Assembly: GCA_023091735.1 (NCBI GenBank)
Contig: JALKBU010000977.1
Location: forward strand, 1 to 19,136
DNA: 19,136 nucleotides
Source: Trichomonas tenax
Lineage: Eukaryota; Parabasalia; Trichomonadida; Trichomonadidae
Direction of reading: 5' to 3'
In this document: one piece after another, positions 8,456 through 17,074 of the stretch
Position numbering within the stretch: position 1 is the first letter of the stretch
Layout of the letters: the number at the start of each line of letters is the position of its first letter
The notes under the pieces: generated by a model
What the model was told of the DNA's origin: nothing
Databases searched by the model: none
Seen by the model: the letters and a program-made list of their open reading frames with translations, nothing else
Made by a program: the position numbers and the translations under genes

Positions 8456-10993
8456 ATGAGTGATGTTCTAAATGAAGAAAATCCTCATGAAGATGTCGCT
8501 CCTGCTGTTGATGATAATATTATCGGTGTTTTAAGCAATAATTTAGAAATACAAACAGAAGATAAGCAAGAAAACGAAATTAAATCCGAAAAAAAGTATG
8601 ACATGAATAAAATTCCATCGCCAATAGATTTTCTCGATTACAATGAGTTTCAGTTAGATATAGAGAAATGGTTTGATGAAATTTCAAATCAAACGCAAAC
8701 AATTCCAAATAACTCAATCTCTTTTACATTCTACAGACCGCCCGCTACACCTGAATTAGTCAAACCAACAATTGCATCGAGACTTGTTGATATTAAAGCA
8801 AGTAATTCGATATGGTTTCAAGATTTGTTAATAAATTCATCCGAAATTGATCCAGCGACACAATTTCCACACAAAATTAAGAACAAGATGCTTCCGATTT
8901 CTCAGCTTTACGAAGATAAATCATATTTAGCAGATTTTATTCCTCCAAGTCCACTTCCGTATATGTTCTCAGATTATAAATCATTTACTGAAGCATCTTT
9001 AGAGTGGGGCAATAATCTCTCTGAAAAATATCCAAAGAATCAAAATCTCGATATTATAATGCAGAAGTTTCCAAAATATGGGGCTAAAAAGACATACAAA
9101 TATATTCAAGAAACCAATCGACCACAGAATTCGCTTGATCCAAGATTTTTACAAATTCAAAAAAATAAAGACGAAGAAAAAATAGGCCAAATTCTTTCAG
9201 ATTTGTTGATTACTGTCAGAAAGAAGATTCCAAGTACATACGGATTAACAATGCAAGAAATTGCTGTCTTTGATCAATATAAGATTTCAAATCCTATAAT
9301 TTCGCAATTAAAGATTGAAGATGTTGTCAAATCTCTAACGAGCACTGAATCAACAGAATTATATTCACCACTTTCCGATAAAATCTATTTCATTAGAAAT
9401 ATTTTGTGCTCAATCCAAAATCAATACTCTTACACCGACAGCCACAATAAGTCACTTGGTCAGACAGATTTTATTTATGCACTCGGAATCATACACAAAA
9501 ATACGTCTTTCTTGTATTTCTCAAAGCTTTTAGATACCTTTAGGGGCATGTTCAATTCAAGAAATTATGGATTACTTATGAATCTGCTTCAAAACACGCA
9601 TAATTTATTGATGATGGGTTATATTATTACGATTATCACCCAAAAATCATTTGTAAGCTATCTGGACAATGTAATGGATTCTTGGCCATTTGAAATCAAT
9701 GATCAAATCTTAAAACACGCTGTTCATGTACTAATTCAGAAAAATGTCACAAATATAATTCTAAATTATTTCACTTCAATCAAGGCTTCAAACGATCAAC
9801 TCTCTCTTGCTAAAGATATGCACAAAGCAGCAAATTCACAAGTTGAAATTCTTTTACAAAATTTCCAACCAAACTTGAGCAGATTTATGACTTCCGATTT
9901 ATCTCCAAGAGGAATAAGCATGACAATTTCTGTCCTGAACCTTCTTCTTGACTGCAATTCTGATCTAGTTTATGAATTTTTAATATCGATTTCTGGATTC
10001 TTCAGACTGTTAAATAACATTTCCTTGCAAAATCCAGAAGATTTCATGAAAATTGTTATTCCATTTTATAAGATCAAAGAAAATACGATCATTTTGTTAC
10101 GTATCTTTGTCAACTATGTTCCTTATGCTCCACTTGATGAGTTCGATTGTTATACTCCATTGATGTTAGGTATGATCAGTGTTATAATCTCATTGAATCC
10201 AAGCTGCTACATATTCCCTGAATATGACTGGATGGCTACATTAGTTACGCATCTTATCCAGACAAACTGTGAGCATGCTTCATATACATTGTATTCAATC
10301 AGCACATTTCTTTATACACTCGCGACAATGCCAAAGTTCAAGCTTGATCCTTCGATTGTTTTCAACACAATATCATTTATTGCCGCAGGACTTCAAAACT
10401 CTATCATTTCACCGTATTTCATTAGAGCTTTTGGAAAATTGCTTATCTTACCGCAATCGCAAGAATTTGTTACATCTAATGATCAATGGTTCCTCGCTCT
10501 CATAAGACATATGGAGAGTCCTAATTTCGACACTCAGAGATACTCATGGCGCACTTTCCATGCTTTTGTCGATGGCCACATGAGTCATTTGCCGACTCTT
10601 TTCAAATCTAAAGCTGTGCAAAGCTCATTTGCTATTGCATTGAATAACTGCAGTGCAACAGGTCTTATGGAAATATTCTGGATGTTTACTTGTATATTTG
10701 AGAAAAATCTCAAATCACAGCAGCAAATATCGAAGCAAGGTCAGGCAACAAGCGTTTTCTTTGGTATTCAAAACATTCATCCAGATCTGATTTACCTATG
10801 CGATATTTTCATCGAGAATGGATTTAAACTTGAAGAATATATCGCTAAACTTCTATCTACGATAGGATCAGAACTTAATGCTGCTAAAACAGTCCTTGCT
10901 CGCTTTAAGAGAGTGTTTAGTGAGCGCCGATATATGAGAGGTCTCCTTGAACGTGAAGCAAATGCATTGACACCAGTTCCGCGTCCGATATGA
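8456..10993 (+). CDS. Unknown 845-aa protein, probably an ARM/HEAT-like helical solenoid
   Basis: I do not recognise a named family. Residues 1-60 are acidic and probably disordered (ENPHEDVAPAVDD). Residues 60-240 are mixed, with a Pro-rich stretch (YRPPATPELVKPT) and PPSPLPYMFSDYKS. From about residue 250 to 830 the protein is almost entirely Leu/Ile-rich amphipathic helix segments without coiled-coil or membrane character, the pattern expected of an armadillo/HEAT-type superhelix. The C-terminus is basic (RFKRVFSERRYMRGLLERE). There is no signal peptide or catalytic motif. The length and fold would suit a scaffold or adaptor, but that is inference. The ATG is preceded by two TTTGAC copies and is the first methionine of the frame. 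Codon use matches the neighbouring genes. It stands alone, with long non-coding flanks on both sides. Confidence 0.8.
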   Translation: MSDVLNEENPHEDVAPAVDDNIIGVLSNNLEIQTEDKQENEIKSEKKYDMNKIPSPIDFLDYNEFQLDIEKWFDEISNQTQTIPNNSISFTFYRPPATPELVKPTIASRLVDIKASNSIWFQDLLINSSEIDPATQFPHKIKNKMLPISQLYEDKSYLADFIPPSPLPYMFSDYKSFTEASLEWGNNLSEKYPKNQNLDIIMQKFPKYGAKKTYKYIQETNRPQNSLDPRFLQIQKNKDEEKIGQILSDLLITVRKKIPSTYGLTMQEIAVFDQYKISNPIISQLKIEDVVKSLTSTESTELYSPLSDKIYFIRNILCSIQNQYSYTDSHNKSLGQTDFIYALGIIHKNTSFLYFSKLLDTFRGMFNSRNYGLLMNLLQNTHNLLMMGYIITIITQKSFVSYLDNVMDSWPFEINDQILKHAVHVLIQKNVTNIILNYFTSIKASNDQLSLAKDMHKAANSQVEILLQNFQPNLSRFMTSDLSPRGISMTISVLNLLLDCNSDLVYEFLISISGFFRLLNNISLQNPEDFMKIVIPFYKIKENTIILLRIFVNYVPYAPLDEFDCYTPLMLGMISVIISLNPSCYIFPEYDWMATLVTHLIQTNCEHASYTLYSISTFLYTLATMPKFKLDPSIVFNTISFIAAGLQNSIISPYFIRAFGKLLILPQSQEFVTSNDQWFLALIRHMESPNFDTQRYSWRTFHAFVDGHMSHLPTLFKSKAVQSSFAIALNNCSATGLMEIFWMFTCIFEKNLKSQQQISKQGQATSVFFGIQNIHPDLIYLCDIFIENGFKLEEYIAKLLSTIGSELNAAKTVLARFKRVFSERRYMRGLLEREANALTPVPRPI

Positions 10994-11462
10994 TTTGCTT
11001 TTGTAGTTGATTCTCTAAAATATATAATAAATTGTTTGTTTAGTTTATTATTGATAAATATTGTTATATAACGCGAAACTCAATTAAAAATTTTACCAGA
11101 ATCAGAAGAATAAGAACAGAGACCACAGCAAAAGTAGAGGGAGACTCCTTTGCCAGATTCAAACCCACAATTCGAAAAACTGCAAAACGAGCATAATATA
11201 TTAAACCTACTTCCAGAGGTACCATAATTAATAGCTCTGTTATTCAAATTTAAAAAATTGCATAAACTAATATGATATCTTATTGGATAATATCATCAAC
11301 ATCGAAATTTATTGCAACAGATTCATGCTCTGTCTCTAATCCAAAGTAATGGTCTCAAATATTTTGATCTATTGTAGCTTTATGAATGAAAATCACCGAA
11401 TAGACAAATTTATTATTGTGTTTGACTTTACAATTTTAAAGCTGTCAAAAATTTGATTTATT
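10994..11462. other. Intergenic region between the 845-aa gene and the small disordered protein gene
   Basis: AT-rich DNA holding an AATAAA-like 3' end signal after the 845-aa gene (about 11027), the decayed ORF relic at 11099-11227, and the first two TTTGAC/GTCAAA boxes of the next promoter (11421, 11444). Nothing else is seen. Confidence 0.6.
11099..11227 (+). pseudogene. Decayed ORF relic in the intergenic region
   Basis: Within AT-rich DNA, about 130 bp are GC-richer and read as protein-like sequence with two internal stops: ESEE, stop, EQRPQQK, stop, then an open 29-codon segment (RETPLPDSNPQFEKLQNEH and on) to TAA at 11225-11227. Composition resembles the retroelement-like ORF at the window start. 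It is probably a fragment of a dead element. The source family is unknown. Confidence 0.3.
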
Positions 11463-11484
11463 TGTCAAATATTTTTTATTTGAC
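11421..11484 (+). promoter_or_regulatory. Cluster of four TTTGAC/GTCAAA boxes
   Basis: Boxes occur at 11421-11426 (+), 11444-11449 (-), 11464-11469 (-) and 11479-11484 (+) within 64 bp. The last lies 8 nt before an ATG at 11493. This is the densest cluster in the window and resembles the arrangements before the 8456 and 12205 genes. Confidence 0.45.
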
Positions 11485-11492
11485 AAAATCTT

Positions 11493-11528
11493 ATGCCAAA
11501 ATTAACGTCCAGAATTTCAATTATTTAA
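11493..11528 (+). other. Possible 11-codon uORF overlapping the next start (TAATG)
   Basis: The ATG nearest to the TTTGAC box opens MPKLTSRISII and stops at TAA 11526-11528. The A of that TAA is the first base of the ATG at 11528, in another frame. It is either an upstream ORF with stop-start overlap, or a sign that a one-base indel separates the true N-terminus from the downstream frame. Confidence 0.3.
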
Positions 11529-11791
11529 TGTGGAGTTTTAACTCTAATTTCACGTATTATGCACCAAGCCAACCCGTCAAAAAAGAAGGATTTACCAACA
11601 GAATCCCGATGCAGAACATTACTAACAAAAATACTTATTATGGAGCCCCAGAGAAAATGTATCCGCAGATTCAGCCAATGGAAAAGTCTGCAGTGAATTT
11701 CCAATTCCAAACAAACGACTCCATTGACGATGACTTAATGTTTATGCCATCATATAATAACGGAAATGCCAATAATGATATTGACTGGTAA
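11528..11791 (+). CDS. Small Asn/Gln/Pro-rich disordered protein (87 aa)
   Basis: Unrecognised. The 87 residues begin MWSFNSNFTYYAPSQP. They are low in Leu/Val, rich in Asn, Gln, Pro, Tyr and Met, and end in an acidic tail (DSIDDDLMFMP, then NNDIDW-COOH), so the protein is probably disordered and may present short linear motifs. The frame extends upstream to ATG 11453, but that segment is AT-rich and contains the promoter boxes, so 11528 is preferred. If the motif-proximal ATG 11493 is the true start, a one-base shift would be needed to enter this frame. Its GC and codon use are above the intergenic background, which supports coding. Confidence 0.5.
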   Translation: MWSFNSNFTYYAPSQPVKKEGFTNRIPMQNITNKNTYYGAPEKMYPQIQPMEKSAVNFQFQTNDSIDDDLMFMPSYNNGNANNDIDW

Positions 11792-12130
11792 TTATTGATT
11801 TGGTAACTTGTTGTTTGTAAAATAATGCATTACTTCATTACAAAATAACATTTACAGTAGCAAATATCTCTCTTTATAAAATAATTACAATATATTTGAC
11901 AATATTCATATTCGATATCAATAACAAGGAAAATAGAACACTGATTCATATTCAAATACATTTTTATGGAAAATAACATTGTACTTTAGCTGATATATAA
12001 TATCAAAATAATATTTTCGAATTTTACATATTGGAACTTAATATCATAAACATAGCTTCAGCTTTAACATTAAAATGATATTTTATCATAGATATTCTTG
12101 TATTATTAGTGTACATTGATGAATATAAGA
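11792..12130. other. AT-rich intergenic region before the Vps8-like gene
   Basis: No ORF. It contains one TTTGAC box at 11895-11900 and otherwise simple AT-rich sequence. Confidence 0.6.
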
Positions 12131-12200
12131 TTTGACAATATATAATTTACGCGGCAATTTTTTCATTTGACATTTACGTGACATAAATGTTTTATTTGAC
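12131..12200 (+). promoter_or_regulatory. Three TTTGAC boxes before the Vps8-like gene
   Basis: Boxes at 12131-12136, 12166-12171 (in TTTCATTTGACATT, which also matches TCA-Y-W) and 12195-12200. The last is followed by AAAA and the ATG at 12205, the same spacing and sequence (TTTGACAAAAATG) as before the 17893 gene. This argues for 12205, not the in-frame ATG 12187, as the start. Confidence 0.5.
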
Positions 12201-12204
12201 AAAA

Positions 12205-15195
12205 ATGAATGAATCATCGGATTTTTTGGAAATAAATACCAAAAACGAATTCATTCTTGGCAACAAAAAGCCGCTTTCGTTGTCTGTCAACTTTCCGATA
12301 TGTGCCATAGCATTTTCATCGAATGAAATTGGAGTTTATGATTTAGAAAAATATACGACGCGAAAAATGACTCGACAAGTATCACAAGAGCAATCTGCTG
12401 TCTTATGTTCTGATGTTAGTCCTGACAAAACTCTTGTAGCTACAGGATATAGCGATGGCGAAATTGTAATTTGGTCAATAGAGGGCCAAAATGTCTTAGT
12501 TACATCAAAAACTAATGATAGTGTTATGCAAATGCGATTTTTAAATCAAAACACATTAATCCATTCTGATTCGAATGGCACAGTTTATTCATCGACAATA
12601 TCCACGAAACTATTCAAGAAACAGATCACCAAGGTACCAATTTACAGCTTTGATCAACCTTTGACATGTTTATCGACAAATAACTCGATTGTTTATTTAT
12701 CAACGAGTAATAATACGGTAATATTCAAACTAACACCGCAATTCACTATATTATCAGAGATAGGAAACTCCACACTCCTATTTTCATTCGTGAAGGATCT
12801 CACTGCATTAGTTATCGGACACACAGTTCAATTCATGAATCCAGAGCTTCAACCGCTCAGAGAAGTCGATTTCAGCGGCACTCCTCAGTCTATTGCAATC
12901 GTTGACAAATCAACAACATTGGCCATGTACAATGGAACATTAGAATTAGCAGTTGGTCAGCATAGATTCAAAAGTTCTGCACCACTTGGTTTATCATATT
13001 CAGCTGGTGATAAAATCATTGTTGTTGGAAACAAGATCTCTGTTTGTAAGTTAGCGAGTGTCCAGGATAGAGTTAATGCACTAATAAAGAAAGGAAATTG
13101 GGAAGATGCATTTCCACAACTTTTAACAAAAAATGATATCAAAGATTTAAAGAAGTTATTTATTGACTATACAAAGCAAGAAAACTTCGACACTGAAGTT
13201 CTTATTAGAACAGCAGGAAGACTGAATGCAATTAACATTATCACAGAGTTTCCATTTGGAGATAAGAATGATGTCATTCTAAGAAAAATAATCGAGAAAA
13301 ACTATCAAATTCCACTTTCAAGAAACTTGATTTCCAAAATTTATGAGTTAGAAGGTCTTGATACCAATAAAGTCAGAATGTTTATTATGACATCTGCACT
13401 GAAAATGAATTTTGCTGATGTCCTATTAACAGAAACTATTAAGCATGATAAGAAACTTGCCGCTGAAATTTCACTTTATTACACCGGAGATACTTATTTT
13501 TCAATCCTTATGAATCACTCGAACAAGATGTGGAATTCTATTATAACACTCCTTAAACAATTTGTTATCGATAATCCTTCAAATACCAATGCTAACATCG
13601 CAATTGAGTACTTAACAACGCAAGACTTGACAGAAATTACAAAGAAATTCCCGCATGAAATGGATGATATATTCTGCACAGCAATTTCACTAGATATTAA
13701 AACGCAAGAAGTTGCTGAGTCAGTGATGAATGTAATCGCACCAGAGTCATCTTGTTGGGATCTCATTTGTTCTTCGATTTTAAGCGGAAAGATTTCGATC
13801 GATGATAACAATTTTTCAATGATTTTTGATTTTCTTTCAGGTAAAACAGATAAAAATCGTGTATTTAAGCTCCGCCAAGAAACTCTTCTGGTCATACTCA
13901 AGAATGGAAAAGTTGATCTTAAAATGCTTCTTGGTGCTGCAAAACTTGGATGCTTCGAAAATGTTGAATTTGATATCATTCAAAGAATGGGAAATATTGA
14001 ACTTCTTATAATTGCAATTATTGACCACAAATTTACATCATTCGCAGATAAATTGAAAATTACTGCCAAAGATAAATTAAATGATGCACTTCTTGGTTAT
14101 TCCAGATGGCTCATTCGTATCAATCCTAATGAATTTACGAAATTAATCCTCGAAAATGAGAACATTAATTTCATTGTCAAAATTGTGAGTTCATTGCAAA
14201 CTGATGCTGTTTGTCATTGGCATGTGCTTAAGCACTTGTTCGCAAGCGACTGGTTTTGCTACAATGCGCAGGAGAACATTGTTCTCTCATATATCAGTTA
14301 TTTGTCAAAATACAATCCATCTACAATCGTGAATGAAATTCCAAGAATCAAATCAGCTCCACTTGACAAGATCTTAAAGATAGTCCTGGATAACGGTATA
14401 ATTGATGCCTCGCTCCTTATTTGCCAATTAATTGGTGATTATGACAAAGCAATTCAAATCGCAACAAATGGAATCATTGATGCAATGATGCAAGGCGACT
14501 ACGAAGTTGTTAATGCTGTGATACATTTCTTATCGTCCTTTAGTTCAGATGATTTCCAAAATATATGGATGAAATGCTTCACGAGTTTCCAGCTTCCGCT
14601 ATTTGCGTATTACAAGGATAAAGAGAAGATTGGTGATGTTGTTAATAACTTTGCATACTTCATCAAATTTATGACGCTAGTAATTGATCCTGCAATTGTT
14701 GCAGATGAATTCACAAAAAGTTTTTCATTTTTGCCATTCTCTGCTGCGAAACCTATAATTTCTGCATTCTATAATGCCATTCGCGAAAGAAATGAATTCA
14801 GCAGAACTCTTTACAACATTGAGAAAGATGAAGTCGTTCGTGCGCAAGTTGACTACGTTCGTGATGTTCTTCGTGGTCGTAAAATTGATGCTCGGATTTG
14901 CGCCAAGTGTCACAAACCCCTTGGCACAGGTGATGCTGTTGTTTCAAAGTGTTGCCACGTCTTCCATTCAGAGTGTTCACTCGATTGCTGGTGCCCCATT
15001 TGTAGCAGAAGATTTGAGCTTGCTAAAAAGGAAGAATTTATCACACAGTCAACGATTCTTTCCCAATTTGATAAAAAAGATCCGATATTGCAACAATCAC
15101 CGCAGATCAAAAGCAAACAAAAGTCAACGATTCCGCTCAAAACACCAAAAATTGGTGAACTTTGTCCGGTTCCCATTACTAATGAAACGTTTTAA
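12205..15195 (+). CDS. VPS8: Vps8-like CORVET tethering subunit: WD40 propeller, helical repeat, C-terminal RING (996 aa)
   Basis: Residues 1-280 form a beta-propeller with WD40-like blades (CSDVSPDKTLVATGYSDGEI near 70, IVIWSIEG, FLNQNTLIHSDSNGTVY) closing with PLGLSYSAGDKIIVVGNK. Then comes a long alpha-solenoid (about 290-880) that starts with the typical RVNALIKKGNWEDAFPQLL turn. The C-terminal RING-H2 lies at about 899-933: C-x2-C-x13-C-x-H-x2-H-x2-C-x5-C-x2-C, all eight ligands present. This domain order is shared by the class C/HOPS/CORVET proteins. The propeller pattern and the DRV...L...G transition fit Vps8 best, with Vps41 and Vps11 as alternatives. Vps8 works with Rab5 in endosomal membrane tethering and fusion. 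The length is shorter than the animal protein but normal for protists. It is convergent with the small gene at 15322-15648 (126 bp between stops). Confidence 0.7.
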   Translation: MNESSDFLEINTKNEFILGNKKPLSLSVNFPICAIAFSSNEIGVYDLEKYTTRKMTRQVSQEQSAVLCSDVSPDKTLVATGYSDGEIVIWSIEGQNVLVTSKTNDSVMQMRFLNQNTLIHSDSNGTVYSSTISTKLFKKQITKVPIYSFDQPLTCLSTNNSIVYLSTSNNTVIFKLTPQFTILSEIGNSTLLFSFVKDLTALVIGHTVQFMNPELQPLREVDFSGTPQSIAIVDKSTTLAMYNGTLELAVGQHRFKSSAPLGLSYSAGDKIIVVGNKISVCKLASVQDRVNALIKKGNWEDAFPQLLTKNDIKDLKKLFIDYTKQENFDTEVLIRTAGRLNAINIITEFPFGDKNDVILRKIIEKNYQIPLSRNLISKIYELEGLDTNKVRMFIMTSALKMNFADVLLTETIKHDKKLAAEISLYYTGDTYFSILMNHSNKMWNSIITLLKQFVIDNPSNTNANIAIEYLTTQDLTEITKKFPHEMDDIFCTAISLDIKTQEVAESVMNVIAPESSCWDLICSSILSGKISIDDNNFSMIFDFLSGKTDKNRVFKLRQETLLVILKNGKVDLKMLLGAAKLGCFENVEFDIIQRMGNIELLIIAIIDHKFTSFADKLKITAKDKLNDALLGYSRWLIRINPNEFTKLILENENINFIVKIVSSLQTDAVCHWHVLKHLFASDWFCYNAQENIVLSYISYLSKYNPSTIVNEIPRIKSAPLDKILKIVLDNGIIDASLLICQLIGDYDKAIQIATNGIIDAMMQGDYEVVNAVIHFLSSFSSDDFQNIWMKCFTSFQLPLFAYYKDKEKIGDVVNNFAYFIKFMTLVIDPAIVADEFTKSFSFLPFSAAKPIISAFYNAIRERNEFSRTLYNIEKDEVVRAQVDYVRDVLRGRKIDARICAKCHKPLGTGDAVVSKCCHVFHSECSLDCWCPICSRRFELAKKEEFITQSTILSQFDKKDPILQQSPQIKSKQKSTIPLKTPKIGELCPVPITNETF

Positions 15196-15321
15196 TATGT
15201 TTTTATTAAATAAATATCTAATGTTCAATGTAAAAGAGGTTTCATAATTATTTTAATAGCTTTGGAAATCAAATAAATCGTTATAATCAACTCCAGGGGG
15301 TAAAGCTTTATGTTCATTGCC

Positions 15322-15648
15322 TTAACTCAATTTTTCCATGTCCTGTTTCAAGTTCCTGCAAGTATTTGCAATAGCTGTTATTCTGTCGATTTGTTTCCTA
15401 AACAATGCAATATTTTTATTATGGGAGTCCTTAAAAGCCTTGACAAGGCCTTTAAGGAGATTAGCTGAATATGTATCGGCTAAACTTCGTAAAATTTCCA
15501 ATGGAGTGGAAAAGTCATCACCCAAATCTCCCTCGAATTCCATCACATCAACTAACGTGAATTCTTTTGAACGTACAATGCTGAGGATTTGTTGTGCATC
15601 GGTTGTTGATGTTTGGCTCATCAAAAGAAAAATATTTAAATCTGACAT
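15322..15648 (-). CDS. Small helical protein of unknown function (108 aa)
   Basis: It starts MSDLNIFLLMSQTSTTDAQQ. The body is a run of amphipathic helices (ILSIVRSKEFTLVDVMEFEG, LEILRSLADTYSANLLKGLV, IALFRKQIDRITAIANTCRN), suggesting a helical bundle or coiled-coil subunit of a complex. No family is recognised. A longer frame begins at 15729, but it overlaps the end of the upstream gene and has a poor Phe-rich leader. ATG 15648 is chosen because TTTGAC ends one base upstream (GTCAAA at 15650-15655). A second in-frame ATG at 15621 would give 99 aa. It lies 58 bp downstream of the stop of the same-strand COG2403-like gene and is convergent with the Vps8-like gene. Confidence 0.65.
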   Translation of the reverse strand: MSDLNIFLLMSQTSTTDAQQILSIVRSKEFTLVDVMEFEGDLGDDFSTPLEILRSLADTYSANLLKGLVKAFKDSHNKNIALFRKQIDRITAIANTCRNLKQDMEKLS

Positions 15649-15649
15649 A

Positions 15650-15655
15650 GTCAAA
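15650..15655 (-). promoter_or_regulatory. TTTGAC motif of the 108-aa gene
   Basis: On the minus strand, TTTTTTTGACTATG places the motif one base before the ATG at 15648. This is the tightest spacing in the window. Confidence 0.4.
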
Positions 15656-15706
15656 AAAATCTGACTAGATTTAAAAAAAAATATCCAATGATTTATAAAC
15701 AAACAA

Positions 15707-17041
15707 TCACTTTTTCCATTGTTTAACAAATGTTCTCGGCAACTTAACCATTTCTCTTGTAATTCCGTTCAAATTGAGTGAAAATTCAAGTTGCATAATT
15801 TGTTTGTTAAGAGATAATTCTAGTGTATTCATCGAAGAAATCAAAACACCTTTAACTTCTGTCATCGAATTTACATGATTTATAAAATCACTGATATTAT
15901 GGTTTGTTGGATACGGAAGTGATTTAACATGTAAGAAGTTCGGTTCGTACAATAACTTATTCAACACATATGGTTTGTATTTAGAAGGATCGAAAACTTT
16001 CATGTGAAACTTTTCCGCGATGAAGTACGCCATCGAGCGCGTAGCGGAGCATGTTATTGAAGAATAATTATCATCGACAGCAAGGACTGTCTGATTTTCG
16101 AAGCTGTAAAGTTTTGGAGCTTTGTATGTTACAGGAATCATAAATATCTGTGATTTCGTAAATTCTTTTAATTTCATTATTGTGGCATCTGAATCGAAGT
16201 TCACTTGGCAGAACATGATAAGATCTGCCTGCTGTGCAAGAATGGATGAATGGTGCTCATCAATCTGATCACCAAAAGTGAAATCGTCGCAGCAATAAAT
16301 CAAGAAGTGAGAAGAGAAGAAAATAGGCATCGTTTTGAATCCAAAGAAGAACATAACATTGAAAGAGTCATCGCCAAGGATGTCCTTACTGAATTTGTGG
16401 AAATCGAGGACAAAAAAGACTTTTAAGTTTCTCGCGTTTATTTCTTTGCAAACGAAATAAATTTCATCATCAATCTTGGAATAATATTCTTTCAGCGTAT
16501 TTGGATCCGATATGCAAATGTAATCAATGTTTCTATAATCATTTGCTCCTATAAGCTTTTCTGGCATCGGAAAAATGATTCCGGGTGTTGCGTTCGCCTG
16601 GATGAATAAATCAATGAAATTCAAGAAGATTTGTTTGAAAAACTGCGTGTCAGCGAAGAATGAAACAACAGCTTTCGGTGGCGGAATTTGAATATTTCCA
16701 AAAGGATGAGTTATGACCGTACAATTTTGCGCAAGACTAAATGCTGTTATGTTCATGTAGTTTCCGAGTATTAGAGACTGCGGAGTCATAATAATTCGAT
16801 CTATCGATTTTTTATTGAAAAGATTTTGGATTTTTGACAGCGAGTACACCTCTATCCCGTTCTCATAGAGCGTTCCGCACATAGAAGAAGGTAATTTAGT
16901 TTCACTAAATGATTGATCAGGTGAAATAAAGCCAACAATGTCGTATCGGTCGTCGTTCTTGTAGATTGCATTGAATATGTGGATCGCCGATGCGTCAAAA
17001 CCAAAAATTGCGACTTTAATCCTTTGATAAACGAGAGTCAT
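15707..17041 (-). CDS. COG2403-family (cyclic-2,3-diphosphoglycerate-synthetase-related) predicted GTPase homologue, catalytic motifs lost (444 aa)
   Basis: Whole-length layout fits COG2403. An N-terminal Rossmann-like domain (KVAIFGFDASAIHIFNAIY at 9-27, YDIVGFIS at 33-40, YENGIEVYS at 59-67) is followed by a P-loop NTPase-like domain and the family's C-terminal block (VLAVDDNYSSITCSATRSM at 319-337, KVFDPSKYKPYV at 348-359, VKGVLISSMNTLELS near 396-410). Family members have G-x-G-K-S/T after a KP-hydrophobic strand. Here the equivalent strand (PPPKAVVSFF, 120-129) runs into ADTQFFKQIF with no Gly or Lys-Ser. The NKVD-like guanine motif is replaced by CQVN (278-281) and the HGGM-YGAG-type loop by SSITCSATRSM. 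It is therefore likely a pseudoenzyme or has a changed activity. The frame continues upstream through the tRNA gene to 17104, so ATG 17041 is the sensible start. The motif comparison is from memory of the family. Confidence 0.65.
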   Translation of the reverse strand: MTLVYQRIKVAIFGFDASAIHIFNAIYKNDDRYDIVGFISPDQSFSETKLPSSMCGTLYENGIEVYSLSKIQNLFNKKSIDRIIMTPQSLILGNYMNITAFSLAQNCTVITHPFGNIQIPPPKAVVSFFADTQFFKQIFLNFIDLFIQANATPGIIFPMPEKLIGANDYRNIDYICISDPNTLKEYYSKIDDEIYFVCKEINARNLKVFFVLDFHKFSKDILGDDSFNVMFFFGFKTMPIFFSSHFLIYCCDDFTFGDQIDEHHSSILAQQADLIMFCQVNFDSDATIMKLKEFTKSQIFMIPVTYKAPKLYSFENQTVLAVDDNYSSITCSATRSMAYFIAEKFHMKVFDPSKYKPYVLNKLLYEPNFLHVKSLPYPTNHNISDFINHVNSMTEVKGVLISSMNTLELSLNKQIMQLEFSLNLNGITREMVKLPRTFVKQWKK

Positions 17042-17074
17042 CTTTTTTAATAAAAAAGATGAAAAATGAAAAAG
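17042..17074 (-). promoter_or_regulatory. 33-bp spacer acting as Pol III terminator and probable Pol II initiator
   Basis: Reading on the minus strand, the tRNA 3' end is followed by C, then TTTTT (17069-17073, a Pol III terminator), then CATTTTTCATC with two TCA-Y-W matches, and a T/A-rich run to the ATG at 17041. No TTTGAC is present. The coding gene therefore has almost no room for a promoter of its own. Confidence 0.5.

Noticed and set aside
11110..11165. U6 snRNA-like string ACAGAGA followed by AGC near 11116
   Set aside because: Only the short ACAGAGA block and a loose AATTCG match resemble U6. The spacing to AGC and the internal stem-loop do not fit, and there is no T-run terminator.
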